From assembly GCA_034698045.1 (NCBI GenBank), contig JAQGAU010000831.1, positions 1 through 23,405 of the forward strand: a stretch of DNA of 23,405 bases, in the 5' to 3' direction. The DNA is from Paramacrobiotus richtersi. Its lineage: Eukaryota; Tardigrada; Eutardigrada; Parachela; Macrobiotidae. This document shows positions 1-11,113 of this stretch, in pieces (the stretch's first letter is position 1; each line of letters starts with the position of its first letter). The notes beneath the pieces were generated by a model that did not search any database, had not been told where the DNA came from, and was given only the letters and a program-made list of their open reading frames with translations. A program made the position numbers and the translations under genes.

Positions 1-585
1 TAGTGCCGAGTGTCGCGGGTGACGGCCTTTGCTTCGTTTACAGCTTAACCCATGGTGACCAAAGACGTCAACTTCCAGTTTGCATCTGCACCTTTGTCCT
101 TTACAAATCTCTGCGCCCAGGCGGATGGCCACTGCGGTTCTAAGGTGGGAATCTTCCAAAAGGTTTCCAAAGGTTGCGACAGGCAATGAAGATAGCCAGG
201 CTCGTGACTCAGGTGAGGAAGCCGCCAACAAACGCGAAGAGGTGATTACGTCGGCGGAATCCATCATTCTGGCCAGGATACTGGAATACAGCACGTCCGT
301 CCACACAGCTTGGTGACTTTGAAGTTCTGGCGAAGGAGCCTCAAGGCCAGTTCGGCCGGCCCATGCCTGCACAAATTCCTCTGTCAACGAAGTGGCGTCC
401 ATGTCACTAATAATGATTCGTACATGTTCAGACGCTGCGGCGAACGAGGCGATATATGCTAGTAGTGCAATGTCGGCTGCGCGGACGAGTCCGAGTCCAC
501 CAAATCTCGAATGCAAGGACGCTTGTTGCCAAGCTCCGTCGGTCATCTTTACGTTGGTGATCGGCTCCGTCTTGTTGCGAATCAT
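1..585 (-). mobile_element. C-terminal fragment of a non-LTR retrotransposon (reverse transcriptase polyprotein)
   Basis: The minus strand is open for 195 codons from an ATG at 585 to the window edge, where it is cut off. The conceptual protein has the features of the region after the RT domain in many LINE-type ORF2 proteins: an early QASLHSRFGGLGLVRAAD block, a middle part with YSSILARMMDSA, then LRTAVAIRLGAEIC and a Cys/His cluster (CKGQRCRC...HHGLSCKRS) ending in GRHPRH. The RT catalytic YxDD region is absent. An in-frame TAA lies just upstream of the ATG, so the copy is probably 5'-truncated, as is usual for such elements, and it is unlikely to be a functional gene. The family is recognised from memory of the C-terminal pattern; the exact clade is not determined. 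Confidence 0.75.
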
Positions 586-2669
586 TTAATCGAAGTCGAA
601 GATCTTTCTTATCTTCTTACACATTTTATAGCGTTTTCAAATCATACTTTTGATACTAGGCTGATTTTATGGAGACTTTTCTTCTTATTTACCTGCTCTT
701 TGTTTACACACTTGTTGTGGGCTACGCGCGCGCGCTGCGGGTAAAGAATGACCTGATCACAGGGTAGATCAATCCATTGTCTGTCATGTGTACCGTATGC
801 GGTAACGTTACACATTTGCGATTTCATGCTAGAAAATATGTGGGCCAACCATCGAAAACGGTACCCACTGGGTATTTTTTCACCTTAAGTCATGAATAAA
901 GCCCCAGAGACAGGTTGCTTTAATAGCACATACAGGGGTGGCGCGACAATGTGTTTCTAGCCCTAAGTTTAAATTCCCTTAATTTCCCCCCTTGCCGAAC
1001 ACTTCGTTTCGCTGTTTTATAAAATTCTCTGATCTTTCCTCTACGTAAACAGTCTGTCTGCAAAATGCCAGTTGCAAAAGCTGGCTCACAGGGCGTTGAC
1101 GGAAGCGATCACCCAAATTCCCGACTTGCCAAGATTTAACATAGGCACCTACGGGCGAAACACGAAAGAGACCTCGAGCGGTGATGCTTGTCGGAGAAAC
1201 TTTTTTCAACAAAAAAGGCAAACGCCCGATTCATGCTACTGTCCCCAGGAATCATAGCCCACTATGTTGTCGAAAATATAGCGTAGTCAGAGATACTACA
1301 GAATGATCCAGGATTTCATCCTGGGAAGAATCCTAAAGTCTCCCTGCGCCACCATGGTGCGTCCACGCAAATGGCAAGAAAAACTTACCAGTTGCTCTAA
1401 GCCTAAAATTTCAAGTGCATTACGGAAGAGAAATGGTCCAGTTACTCTCCATATTGGACACAAATGAGTTACGTTGTGACCGGGAATTTCAAGAGAATTA
1501 ATTTGTGGGAAGCGTGCACGGTCCCTGCGCCAATTGTGCACTAGTGCGCGCACACACGGGCAACTTAAAAAAATTCCGCTCTGGGAGATTCTCTGCGGCT
1601 GGCGGAAGTTCGTGTAAACGATGGTCAATGACTTCGCCTATCATGGTAAACATTCAAAAAAATCAAATATGTTGCTGTTGACTGGGAAAAAAATGAAAAC
1701 TTTGCTGGAAACAGATTGCCGCGCCATCCCTGTACCTACATTAAAACGGTTTTTTCCGCCAAAGTTTGAGTTAATGCGACATAACGATTATAATGAATGT
1801 GCCACGCCCGATTCCCACTATTCACTGTGCATTATGCGCAACACATCGGTCCTTCCCATGCGGTGGAATTTCCGTCGCATTCGTAGTTTTGCTCTATTCA
1901 TTGCACAATTCTGAGAAAATTTCAGAGAAGAACATTAAATGAAGACAAACGTACTCACAAAGTTTGAGAACTCACTACAGTTCTAGGTGCGGGATTTGCC
2001 GGGTTAATTAAAAGCAAAAGGGATACACAATGGCAAAGTCTCTCACTAACGCTTCGCGGTAGCGCTTCTCGTGTTTGTTTGGTTAAAGAAACCCCTCGAT
2101 CAAAACCAGGTAAAACTGAAAAAGTTGAAAGTTCAAAACCAAAACCAAAACCAAAGCGCTCAAAACCAAAAACGTGTCTTTCAGTTTCTTGGTCAAGTCA
2201 ACAGCGCCCATAGCACAAATGCCGTTGCCTCTCTGAATTTCTACGCTAGTGCAGCTTTACTGTGTTGCGCATCCAGTAAAAAAGTTTATGAAACTTAATT
2301 ATTTATCATAAAATGTGTAATTAGGACTGGCATATGCATTATGACTGTGTTTCGCACATATTGGTTCTCAGTTCCCCAGATAGTGGTAGCGCGGTTGTAT
2401 AGGCTCGAATCATTCGTATTTGAGATAGAAATTACCGAGCATGCATTCTTTAATAACCCATCACGTCATTTCTTCATGCGAGGATAAGTGGAATTATCAA
2501 TTATACCGCCAGCAGACGCCAGCCAACAAGTGCACATGATGAAAACGAAACAAAATTTGCTGTTCACGGTACTTATTCTAACACCATCTTCTACTTCCGT
2601 AGAGTGCAGACGACCAGTTAGATTAGCCTGAAAACGGTGATATATCGGGTCGAAACTCGCTAGCTCGAA
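586..2669. other. Intergenic stretch without a supported gene
   Basis: I see no coding region I can support. Open frames of 60-110 codons occur on both strands (for example 979-1221 and 1296-1628 minus, 1621-1914 plus), but they lack recognisable motifs, have mixed composition and show no matching splice structure. A simple CAAAAC-type repeat sits at 2134-2170. Confidence 0.5.
2134..2170. repeat. Short CAAAAC-type simple repeat
   Basis: CAAAAC/CCAAAA units repeat about five times, interrupted once by a GCGCT. It gives an artefactual Lys/Gln/Asn-rich open frame on the plus strand. Confidence 0.7.
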
Positions 2670-4009
2670 TTATGAACAGGCTCTGCTGGTCCCCATGTTC
2701 ATGCAGGAGCCATCCGCTGGCTTCCCATTAGGGTGTTGCCCGGGGCAGCACTCCGAGTGATCACTGCATGGTTGCCCAGTTCGTTTGCATCCTGAAAGTT
2801 TCGGCGGACCGTCTTCGCTCGCCCTCCCGCCTTCATCCTGCAAGATTAAGTCCATGATATAAGGGCTTCCAACAGTTTCTGTTGCCGCAGCCTTGTACAC
2901 ATAGGCCGTTTCGTTATGGCTAGTCGGTAGTTCTTGACGGACATTTATCACATGATCAAGCCTGTCGCCGCTATCAGACGCCAGGGAATTTCCGTTATTT
3001 GTGCACCGCCATGCTCGCACACCGGTAAATACAACAGGCTGCGCTTTATTCAAACAAGTTTGGAACGGAAAGCCAGCAATACCAGGCATGTGTTACACCA
3101 GGCAAAATTATTGTTATTATTGGTTCCCAGTAACAGCTGCACCGACAAGGCTATGTGGACTGGAGCTACAGCCTAACGAGGAGTGATCCGTCAGTCGGAT
3201 GGCCATACTCTAGAATGGAATGTTATCGATCGTTAATTAAATGGTTTTAAGCACGCCCCTTCCGGTATCAGCAGTACCAACTGCGGTCCGTTGGAGAGTT
3301 TTATTGCCGTTCTTTCATTTGATGTCGAAATACATGATTGTCCTACTTCACTGTTTTATCTTTTGTTACTGCATACCGCTTTCATAGCATCTGAATACTA
3401 ACTTCTATGTTCCTGCCGTTATTAGAGTGTCTTCTGTCTGTTGCGTAAGGTACACAAAAACCTTATTAGGACTAAAGATGGATTAGTGCGATATTTAGCA
3501 ATATGGAGTGTGTTAGCATTATTACTACGTTGCCAGCGTTTCGTAAGACGTACCTCTGGATTCAGGACTAAAGATTGCTCAGAATGATCATTACGCATAT
3601 GTGCATATATCATGAAAGTTTCAAGATGTTTGGACAAAACGCAGAATTCCTGTGCGAAGGAAATCTGACATTTGGCCGCTGTTGTAAAATAACCGTACTT
3701 TGTGCGCGCAAAATATTTCCAAAAGCTATATACCGATGTTTTGGTTATTAAAACCAATAATGTCTTATAATGTCCCTACTAGTAACAACAATGAGCTATA
3801 TCTTCTCTTAACGCAGCAAAATATGGTGTTTCTAGCATGGTCCGAAAAGTGAACAAGAGTACACCTTATTTTAGTGCGTCTACGAAATTCGAGCAAGGAT
3901 AGCAAAGGTTCAGGGTAAGGGTTCAGGTTAAGGACACATGTCTTACCTGGCCCCGGACGATGGTGGCGATCAGCAGGAGACCCAAGATAAACAGGGACAG
4001 GAACTTCAT
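2670..4009 (-). CDS. Secreted knottin-like cysteine-rich peptide (two exons)
   Basis: Exon 1 (4009-3947) encodes 21 residues: Met-Lys, then a strongly hydrophobic Leu/Ile-rich core ending in Ile-Val-Arg-Gly-Gln, a textbook signal peptide. It is followed by the donor GTAAGA. Exon 2 (2837-2670) begins after the acceptor CTTGCAG in the same phase (0) and encodes 55 residues. The joined product is 76 residues. After a short acidic, Gly-rich linker, the mature part has six cysteines spaced C-x6-C-x5-CC-x13-C-x8-C, ending Cys-Ser-stop. C-C-CC-C-C is the order of inhibitor-cystine-knot peptides, though the 13-residue fourth loop is long for that class. A TATA-like TATTTAAAG lies about 80 bp upstream of the ATG. 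Knottins serve as antimicrobial peptides, protease or channel modulators and signalling ligands; I cannot say which applies. The long intron could hide another exon. Confidence 0.65.
2838..3946 (-). other. 1.1-kb intron of the knottin-like gene
   Basis: This is bounded by donor GTAAGA (3946-3941) and acceptor TTGCAG (ending 2838). It contains open frames on the minus strand (3422-3757, and an upstream extension of exon 2 to 3089) with no recognisable motif. An extra internal exon cannot be excluded. Confidence 0.5.
3907..3932. repeat. Two-copy 13-bp tandem repeat
   Basis: GGTTCAGGGTAAG is followed directly by GGTTCAGGTTAAG, with one mismatch. It sits just inside the knottin gene intron, next to the donor site. 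Confidence 0.7.
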
Positions 4010-4085
4010 GTTTCTGATAGGAAAGTGTAGGAATCAACGGGTTCAAAATGTAACTCAGTGCAAGAATACGGTGCTGAGGACAGTG

Positions 4086-4094
4086 CTTTAAATA
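4086..4094 (-). promoter_or_regulatory. Likely TATA box of the knottin-like gene
   Basis: The minus strand reads TATTTAAAG, 77 bp or more upstream of the signal-peptide ATG at 4009. This spacing fits a transcription start about 30 bp downstream and a short 5' UTR. Confidence 0.45.
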
Positions 4095-4551
4095 CCAGAA
4101 AACTGACGGTTAATATTCGACTAGCCATGGAAGTAATTAGATAATTGTGTTTCTGCCAGACGATACAGTTTCACGAGCATGTCAGGAAATGATACTATGA
4201 TAATTTATTGTATGCAGATTATGTGCAGAAAATGTCGTTACCAAGCGCCCAACAAATATTCAAGCGAAAAAACCACTATCCTTTTCCATACATTAAGAAT
4301 TTTTCGCGTATCATACAGCATACATTTCAACAGTAATTACCTGGCCAATCCACTTCTTCTGTTCCTGCATTATGACTTGAAGGTCTCGTTTTGCTTCGGG
4401 TGTCATTAGAACTGAATAGTTGAGCCAGAGCAATTATAACGGTAGATCTGGGTGAGACTTCCTTGTGTAAGCGACATTCGCGCGTTATGTAACATTGTTG
4501 ATTGTAATTATAAAAGCATTCATGAACTGAATATTAATGAATTAAACGCAG

Positions 4552-4734
4552 CTGGCGCATGCAAAGGCAGACGTTGATAACCTGATACGGCTGTCCAGCG
4601 AGTTGATTCCCGACAGCGGCAGCGACCACTCGAGGGCCAGCAGTTATGTGTCCGTTTTCGTGAACATCTTCGTCCGCGTCAAATTTGGACAAGAAACACC
4701 GCCAGCTGCTGAATTAAGGTTTCTTGTAATCTAA
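4552..4734 (+). CDS. Orphan exon, possible C-terminal part of a SEA domain
   Basis: After a CAG acceptor-like sequence (ending 4551) there are 60 open codons ending in TAA. The stretch is more GC-rich than its surroundings and has coding-like third positions. The product begins LAHAKADVDNLIRLSSEL, then a Ser-rich turn, a beta-like segment SSYVSVFVNIFVRVKFG and the tail QETPPAAELRF. A hydrophobic strand followed by Q-x-x-PP-x-AEL resembles the end of SEA domains of membrane-tethered proteases and mucins. This is a resemblance only. No start codon or upstream exon was identified in this window, so it may be a stranded or broken exon. Confidence 0.4.
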   Translation: MAHAKADVDNLIRLSSELIPDSGSDHSRASSYVSVFVNIFVRVKFGQETPPAAELRFLVI

Positions 4735-5233
4735 ATTCATACCTATTTGTAGTGAGATTTCTTTACGATTTCATACGGTTTTGGATGTGAACAAACAAAT
4801 GCTTTTTAAGACAGGAAAATTAATATCCTTCAAACCCATGCAAACCACACAAATTTTTCAGCGATTAGTTGGAGAAACTCCAAAATTCTGGAAATAATCA
4901 AAACCGGCATATTCGCCACCCTAGAATATGCACATCGTTCCTTACTACTGATGCACGATGAGCCGCGATTACCGTTCGGCTCCACTATCAAACAATACTT
5001 CTCGCAGTTCTGCATGTGCTTCAAACATCGGTGAACCGAGATACAGGTCGATATCCGGTTTTATTTCCTCATTTCGTGGACACGTGCCAAGGTCCGCCAG
5101 CGATGATCATATTTTACGGCTGCAGATGTTAGATATTCGGGATCGTGTAGTGCTTTGCTACGGTTGATACGACAGGTCGTTCCGCAATAGTGGCCACAGT
5201 AGACTAGGTACACCGTAGCAATACATTTCACGT
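4735..5233. other. Intergenic, no supported gene
   Basis: On the minus strand several short open frames follow each other in different frames (5252-5061, then about 5100-4965, then 5024-4830). This could be a decayed coding sequence, but no family is recognised and no splice sites connect them. Confidence 0.35.
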
Positions 5234-6276
5234 TTACGATGGCGGCTGACATTTCAAACAGTACGAAAGGTCAGAGGTAATTGGAGTTACCATCGGGTGT
5301 AGCCTGAAAACCGATCTACCTCGCGTGCGAAACCGATTGGTGTGCGCTCGTGATCGCAGTTTTCGGTACCATCGGCAGTGAAACACTTGTCGGTGGTATT
5401 TCGCATTCAAAAAACAGTTCAACAACTGGAGCAGTGACATATGTGATTAGGATTACCAAACTAGTTGATGCAGTAAGAAGTAAGAGTAACTGTGTTGGTT
5501 TTCTGTTATTTACCGGGACGCTGGCAGCTGCAGCGGTCATGAGTGCTCGTAGTATTTGTTGTATAGAAGGGGTAGTCTGATGTACTTTTGGGGAAAGAGC
5601 GGCGACCTCAGCGGGGCGGGCGCCATGCAGAATGTGTAACAGACAAATACCGCGAACAAAATTCTCCGGAACCGGCCCTGCATCGTCTTCCGCGTTACGC
5701 TACCATGACCGGGCGCCACTTTCCTTCGCACCATGAATTTGCGCACGACCACGACCATAAACATCGCTATATACAAGATTGGCAACACCACTACAGGCAC
5801 CGCAATCCACCCGACAGCAAAGAGCACGGACCAAAACGAACCGAACGCCACACCGCAGACATACCACGGAGCCAGGTTCTTTAACACCGCCATCCCCAAG
5901 TTTTGTGGAACGATTTCGCAAAAGAGCGGCGTAATCCAGGCAACGGTCACCATCCCTTACACTACGCGGAGCTGCCTCTATTGCCAGTAGGCATAAGGAA
6001 CGGAGACGGCGATGAAGCGGTTGATGCCGGTCATCAAGTCGCCATAATCAATGGAGGACATGAGGGCATTGTACAGGAAGCAGGTACGCGGGCAAAAGGC
6101 AGGAACTATAAATAAATATACTATAAATATACTGAAATATGCGGACCCGGATACAACTGGATCAGCATAGGAATGGCCGCACCTGGCACCTCATGCAGCG
6201 CAGAGCGACTTTAACCAAAAGGTCCACCATGTGGACGCCGGCACCATTGCGGGATGTCGGCGAGGACAACATGGCA
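5234..6276 (-). pseudogene. Decayed copy of the rhodopsin-type GPCR
   Basis: The sequence is collinear with the intact GPCR at 11114-12233. The TM2 segment HMVDLLVKVALRC lies near 6220, the TM3/ICL2 region near 6000, TM4-TM6 (WITPLFCEIVPQ, APWYVCGVAFG, VCYTFCMAPAPL) at 5953-5570, and the second exon (NAKYHRQVFHCRWYRKLRSRA) at 5425-5234. It is broken in several ways. Two in-frame stops (TAG, TAA) fall in the second intracellular loop just before the Met at 5953. A two-base insertion near 5560 shifts the frame before TM7. An AT-rich insertion of about 18 bp with repeated CTATAAATA-like units lies near 6110-6135. Sequence corresponding to the N-terminus and TM1 of the intact copy is not found past about 6276. 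The intron donor (CCG/GTAAAT) and acceptor (CTCCAG) are still recognisable. Confidence 0.88.
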
Positions 6277-7788
6277 AAACTGGTGCCTCTACGAGAAATA
6301 GACAGCAAAGTGTCCAAAACAGCAGCAGGAGAACATGGATTTATTATTAAAAAGCAGCCCCTGCCACATGGCTTTCGGAGCCACATGAGCACTTTACGTG
6401 TTTCTGGGTTGGAATCCCTACGTTTGTTTGCCAAGCACTTTCAGAATGCACTGAATAGTTCATTTTGATTGTAAATTCACGGTGATTTCCGTGTTGTCGT
6501 TAACTTCATTTGGATACTTTTCACATTTCCCGGCTGGCGGAAGATGGTTTTCGTTCCAGTTAATAACAGCCAAGCTAAAACGATAAAAGAGGTCGACCGA
6601 GCCTCGCCCGTCAGTCTGCTGATCTTCCTTTTAAATCTTCCGGAACTTTAATGAAATGAAAGATAAGATTTTACAGCCCGATAATACAGGGCTATAAAAA
6701 TATAAACAAAAATAAAGTTGATTTATCCCTCAGGGAATAGGGTCAATAGGCTGATTTATACACTAATTTTTATTTGTGCGTTATTAATTGATATGACCCC
6801 GTTCGTTGATGCAATTTTTGTGACTTAATGGTTTGCAGGAATGCTCATGTCCTGATAGGCTTTCTGTCTACTGCTTCAGGAGGCTTTGCTCCGTTAACAG
6901 AAAGATAATCAATTATTATTATTAATAGCCTCTGCTAATGCCGCCGCATTTCGCTACATTAGTGAAAAAGAGTTACATTTGTGAGCATTCGGCTAATCGC
7001 TCTTATTCGCTCCCAGCAGCAACACCAAAGACGTTCCGCGAACTGCAACACATTTGGTAAGCAACGGCAGTTCGTTATACATCTCCAGACCAACAACGTC
7101 GAAAAATGTGCAGTATCGGTGCATAGCGCAACGATACATTCTTCGCTTCACCGCTATCGCGAATACATGTAGATGTGTATGTCCTTTTATGGCTAATTTC
7201 TGTGTGATATGTGTCATCCTGTTGTTCTAGCATGTGGCACGTTATGGCACTCGTTGTTTTTGCAATCTCTTGAGTGCTTATGCTCATTAGCTGGCCATTA
7301 GCTTAACTAATGTCCAATTAACTATGCTACCGCCTTCCAGCTACCGGATTCTTTGCATGCTAGGCGTATGGAATGTTCACCGTATTATCTCTTCAATGAC
7401 CACCAACAGTGGTCTTGGCGATCACGTTGCTGTTTGTCCCTGCCAGGGCGCGTGACACAGCTCATGCCCTTGGCATTGTGTCGATACAATTCGCCTTGTT
7501 GCTGTTGTATTAGCCAATAAAAGCATTAATGCGATTGACCTGTACGCGTTTCATAACAGAACCAGTCGGCTAACGCGGAAAATTCAGGCGACCCGAGAGT
7601 TCCGTGAACGTACTTTCTAATCTCTTTTTTATTTTAATTTTCTTTCCGTTTCGTGTTTGAGCGGTTTATTGCGGATCGCTGGTATCCTTATCTATAACCG
7701 TTAAAGGAGGACTGTACAGTTCATCAGTCTACCGCACGGCCGTCAGATACTGAAGGATAATTGCTGCTTGCCTCAGTGACCTTTCATA
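6277..7788. other. Intergenic between GPCR pseudogene and first ODC copy
   Basis: No gene is supported here. It holds AT-rich DNA, a short ATT run near 6912-6925 and small open frames without motifs. The last 100 bp or so resemble the upstream region of the second ODC copy and probably include the promoter and 5' UTR. Confidence 0.5.
7777..7784. promoter_or_regulatory. TGACCTTT element just upstream of ODC-A start
   Basis: TGACCTTT (reverse complement AAAGGTCA, the monomeric nuclear-receptor NBRE-type half-site) ends five bases before the ATG. The same element is at the same place in copy B. A regulatory role is inferred only from motif identity and conservation. Confidence 0.3.
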
Positions 7789-9621
7789 ATGGACATCCTA
7801 GTCACCGACGAACGGAGCAGCCGGGAGGAGATCATTAGTGCTGTCGTGGCGGGAAAATATCAAGACTTTTCTGATGAGTCGTTTTTTGTTTTGGATTTGG
7901 ACAAGATTATCCAAAGCGTGGCCAATTGGAATTTGCATTTGCCACGTGTCCAGTTGCATTACGGTATATTCAAGCGTACTTTATAATACTGCTATGCTGA
8001 AGTAATGAAAAACTGTTCTCAAAATCGTGCGTTACTCATAAACCGAAGCAAATGCAAACCATTCTAAGAAATCAGTGAGTCTACGAGTCATTCACTGACA
8101 GCGATGTTTTCATGTTTTGAATTATACGAATGCCTTTCATGTCAGAAATCCGGTTTTCTTTCTGTAAATTCCGCAAACGTTTTTGGTTTGGGTCTCTGAA
8201 AGACTTTCTCATGCACAAATTTAACTGTCTCGCGTTATTTATTTACGTTCTTGACCTTTCTTCTTCAGCTTACTCCAATCCACCGTTACATGTTTTTTCT
8301 TCGTGCGTTTGTAGCTGTCAAATGCGACTCCAGCCCGATAATCCTACGCATTCTCACCGCCATGGGCTGCGGTTTCGACGTGGCCACCAAAGCCGAGATC
8401 GAGCAGGCCCTACAGCACGACGTCGCGCCCGAGCGTCTTGTCTACTCCAACACGTGCAAAGCCCCGTCAAGCCTCCTGTACGCAGCCGACACCGGCGTCC
8501 GTCTCACCGTTTTCGACAGCGAGGACGAGCTGCACAAACTCAAGGCCTACCACCCGTCGGCGCAACTAATGATCCGCTTGCGCTACGACAACCCTTATGC
8601 ATCGATCCAGATGCACGGTCGTCAGGGCGTCTACTCGCCCACGGCCAGGACGCTGATTGAGAAGGCTTGGAATATGGGTCTCGATGTGGTGGGCGTGGCC
8701 TTCCATGTGGGTGTGGGAGTAAGCGGGGAGGCCAGTGCCCACGTTGGCGCCATTGCCGCCGCCCGGGAGCTGTTTGAGTTTGCTGCGAGTAACGGACGGC
8801 CCTTCTCGCTGCTGGATGTGGGAGGCGGGTTCAAGGGGGATTGGTCCGATGCCCAGTTGACCTTTACTCAGGTACTCACCGGCATCATGTTCTTCGACGT
8901 TTGGATTTATGTGGCGCTGTTTAATGTTTTCAGTTTGCCCTTGCCATTAACGGCGCTCTTGATGAACATTTTCCACTAGAGTCTGGTGTGCGGATAATTG
9001 CAGAGCCAGGACAGTACGTTGTGACCACAGCGCAGTCCTTGTTCCTACCCGTGATTGGCTTCAAAACGGTACGGTCATAATAATTCACAAAGGTTAACGC
9101 TTTGCATGATCACATTTCAAATGAAAAATCAAAGTTGCAGTCATAAATTTATAACAAATGTTCATTCTAGTAGTTAACGGGCATAATCCTCAGATTTATT
9201 GTAATATCAATTCTGTCGCGCGAGCACTGTGCAAGTGATTATAAACCGGTGACTTTTTAAACCACAGATCGAAGAGGAACAAGTACAACCGGGTTACGTC
9301 GTCTCCGACGGGATCTAGGGTTCTTGCCGGAACATTGAAATCTTCAAACCCAAGCTGAAGGTTAGGATTCACCCGCCGATGGAGCCCGCGCGTCGCGCCA
9401 GCGAACAGCCCGGCCAGCCGTCGACGCTATACGGACCGACGTGCAGTCCCCTGGACATCATTGTCAAGGACTTTTCCCTGCCCGCACTGGCGAACGGCAC
9501 CTGGCTGGAAATAAAGAATATGGGCAACTATTCCAAGGAACTCTCGTCGTGCTTTAACGGAGTCCCCAAGGCGCAGACAGTTGCCCTGATTTCCAAGGAC
9601 TATTTACATTTATTGAAATAG
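7789..9621 (+). pseudogene. Ornithine decarboxylase-like gene, copy A, with a premature stop codon
   Basis: This is a fold-III PLP decarboxylase of the ornithine/arginine/diaminopimelate family. Exons are 7789-7963, 8315-8871, 8934-9068 and 9268-9621 (175, 557, 135 and 354 bp), exactly the lengths in copy B. All introns are GT-AG. Exon 2 carries AVKC (the PLP lysine, human K69), FDVATKAEIE (D88, E94), FHVGVG (H197) and LDVGGGF. Exon 3 carries IIAEPGQYV. Exon 4 carries YVVSDGI followed by TAG at 9316-9318, where copy B has TAT in SDGIYGS. Translation would stop after 305 residues and lose the GPTC motif (human C360) and the dimer-partner active-site face. The remaining 101 codons stay open and closely match copy B, so the lesion is recent, bypassed, or an assembly error. 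Confidence 0.85.
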
Positions 9622-11113
9622 ATTGGCTTGTCTTCGGGAGTTTTATGCAGACCATTCGATTGCTGTACATGTTCATCTTATATAGAGTAATTTATTGCTG
9701 CTAACGAACCCGCGCTGGTCTTCCTGTTGCTCCGGTTTTCCCGATGTTATGTTTTTAGTGTCTGAAACACGCTTAGAATACGAATCTTTCGTTAATTTTG
9801 CCGTGATCACTCGGGATCTGACGCCGCTTCTATTAACTATAAACGATACAACTTTAATGTTTTGCCTCGATGTACATATCGTACTGTTACATTGCTCGGT
9901 GTTACACAATCACATATTAAAAAATAAAAACACGTCTTCCATTTCTTTGGATGAATCAACCGTACTCAAAACGTAAATAGCGTTACCACGCTGTATTTCT
10001 ATACTTACGCGCTGACGGAGAAATTCCATGGATCGGCGATTTCCATTGTTGTCCCGTATTCTGCGCCCGACTTCCTTTAAAAACTATAAACAGTACAACA
10101 GTAGCACAAGCAAGCACCACATTAGCTGCCGCTAGAAGCGGCTGCTACATATGCCGTGAATGGGGGCTAAATCTCTTTAATACTGTGGCCATGCTACGAA
10201 GAGAGGCGGTCGCCATAGACTGCACCGACGATGCATCTCGGTTCGTAAGGTTTCAGTAGGCAGGTAGAACCGGTGCAAACGATGCAGTACAGCACCGCAG
10301 ACCGCGCTACTGCACCGCACCGAAGTGCACCGGTCTAACTACAGTGCACAGCCGGTTGGGTTCAGCTTGGCCATCTCTAATTGTCAGTTTGTATAGAACC
10401 GAAGACTGCTGCATTTTGAGTTCTTTTAGTGAACCGAATGAGAGTAAGCAGCCCCGTCGTATGGCGTAATGGCGGCGGTAAACAGAGACGCGATTTAAGT
10501 GCGTTTATTGTAATCCGTTTTCGCCTTACTGGACAAAAATTGATGTCCGTCATCCTTTTGCTTATTTTGCTCAGCTCCGACAATTTTGCTGTTTATTGGT
10601 AATTTTTTAATTTCGGATGAGCATTCAACATTTACGGCGTTATTTTGTTTTGCTAACATTTCTTGTTGCGCTCGAGCAGGGGAAAGTGATGTTTTGCAGT
10701 CACGGTCCTAGTCAACCGGTTGCGCATGTTACTATATGCTGTACTGCGCTCTGTACTGCTGTGCTTCAGGATCTTTAATTCTACACTTCACTGTGGATCC
10801 AACGACGGGTCTTTTTTGCAAGAGGTTACAACAGACTAGGAACAGCGTAACAATGAAGGCAGCATTGCGGATAACGGCTAATAAGTATACTCGTATGACC
10901 TTGTTGTAGTTTAATGGTTCGACATCCAGCGCATCCGTTTCAAAATGCCCGAGCGTCATATATTTTCTGCCAACAAAAAGACATCAAACGATGTAACCTA
11001 TTCAGCATTCACAGAAGAAGAACCAATACCAGCAAAATGTAGCTAATATTTCCAGCGGACCACAAAAACACGGCTGACCTTCAGAATAACCAGAGAAGTC
11101 TGAGCTAAAACTG
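9622..11113. other. Intergenic between the two duplicated units
   Basis: No gene is supported. Short open frames (9695-9976 plus, 10377-10583 minus, 10732-10959 minus) have no motif. The only notable structure is a cluster of GCACCG motifs at 10222-10332. Confidence 0.5.
10222..10332. repeat. Cluster of GCACCG/CGGTGC motifs
   Basis: Six copies of GCACCG, one of them on the opposite strand, lie within 111 bp, at 10222, 10271 (reverse), 10292, 10312, 10317 and 10327. Several sit in the larger context CTGCACCG or ATGCA. It resembles a binding-site cluster or a degenerate minisatellite; its function is unknown. Confidence 0.5.

Noticed and set aside
1621-1914. 97-codon plus-strand open frame
   Set aside because: No recognisable family, no signal or membrane segment, no splice context; chance length in AT-rich DNA.
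2838-3089. Upstream extension of the knottin exon to an ATG at 3089
   Set aside because: This would give a 139-residue protein without a signal peptide; the acceptor CTTGCAG at 2838 joins in phase to a perfect signal-peptide exon.
4830-5252. Series of short minus-strand frames that might be a broken gene
   Set aside because: The frames change without splice sites and no family is recognisable; too weak to annotate.
8130-8660. 176-codon plus-strand open frame
   Set aside because: It overlaps ODC-A exon 2 in another frame; the ODC frame has clear family motifs.
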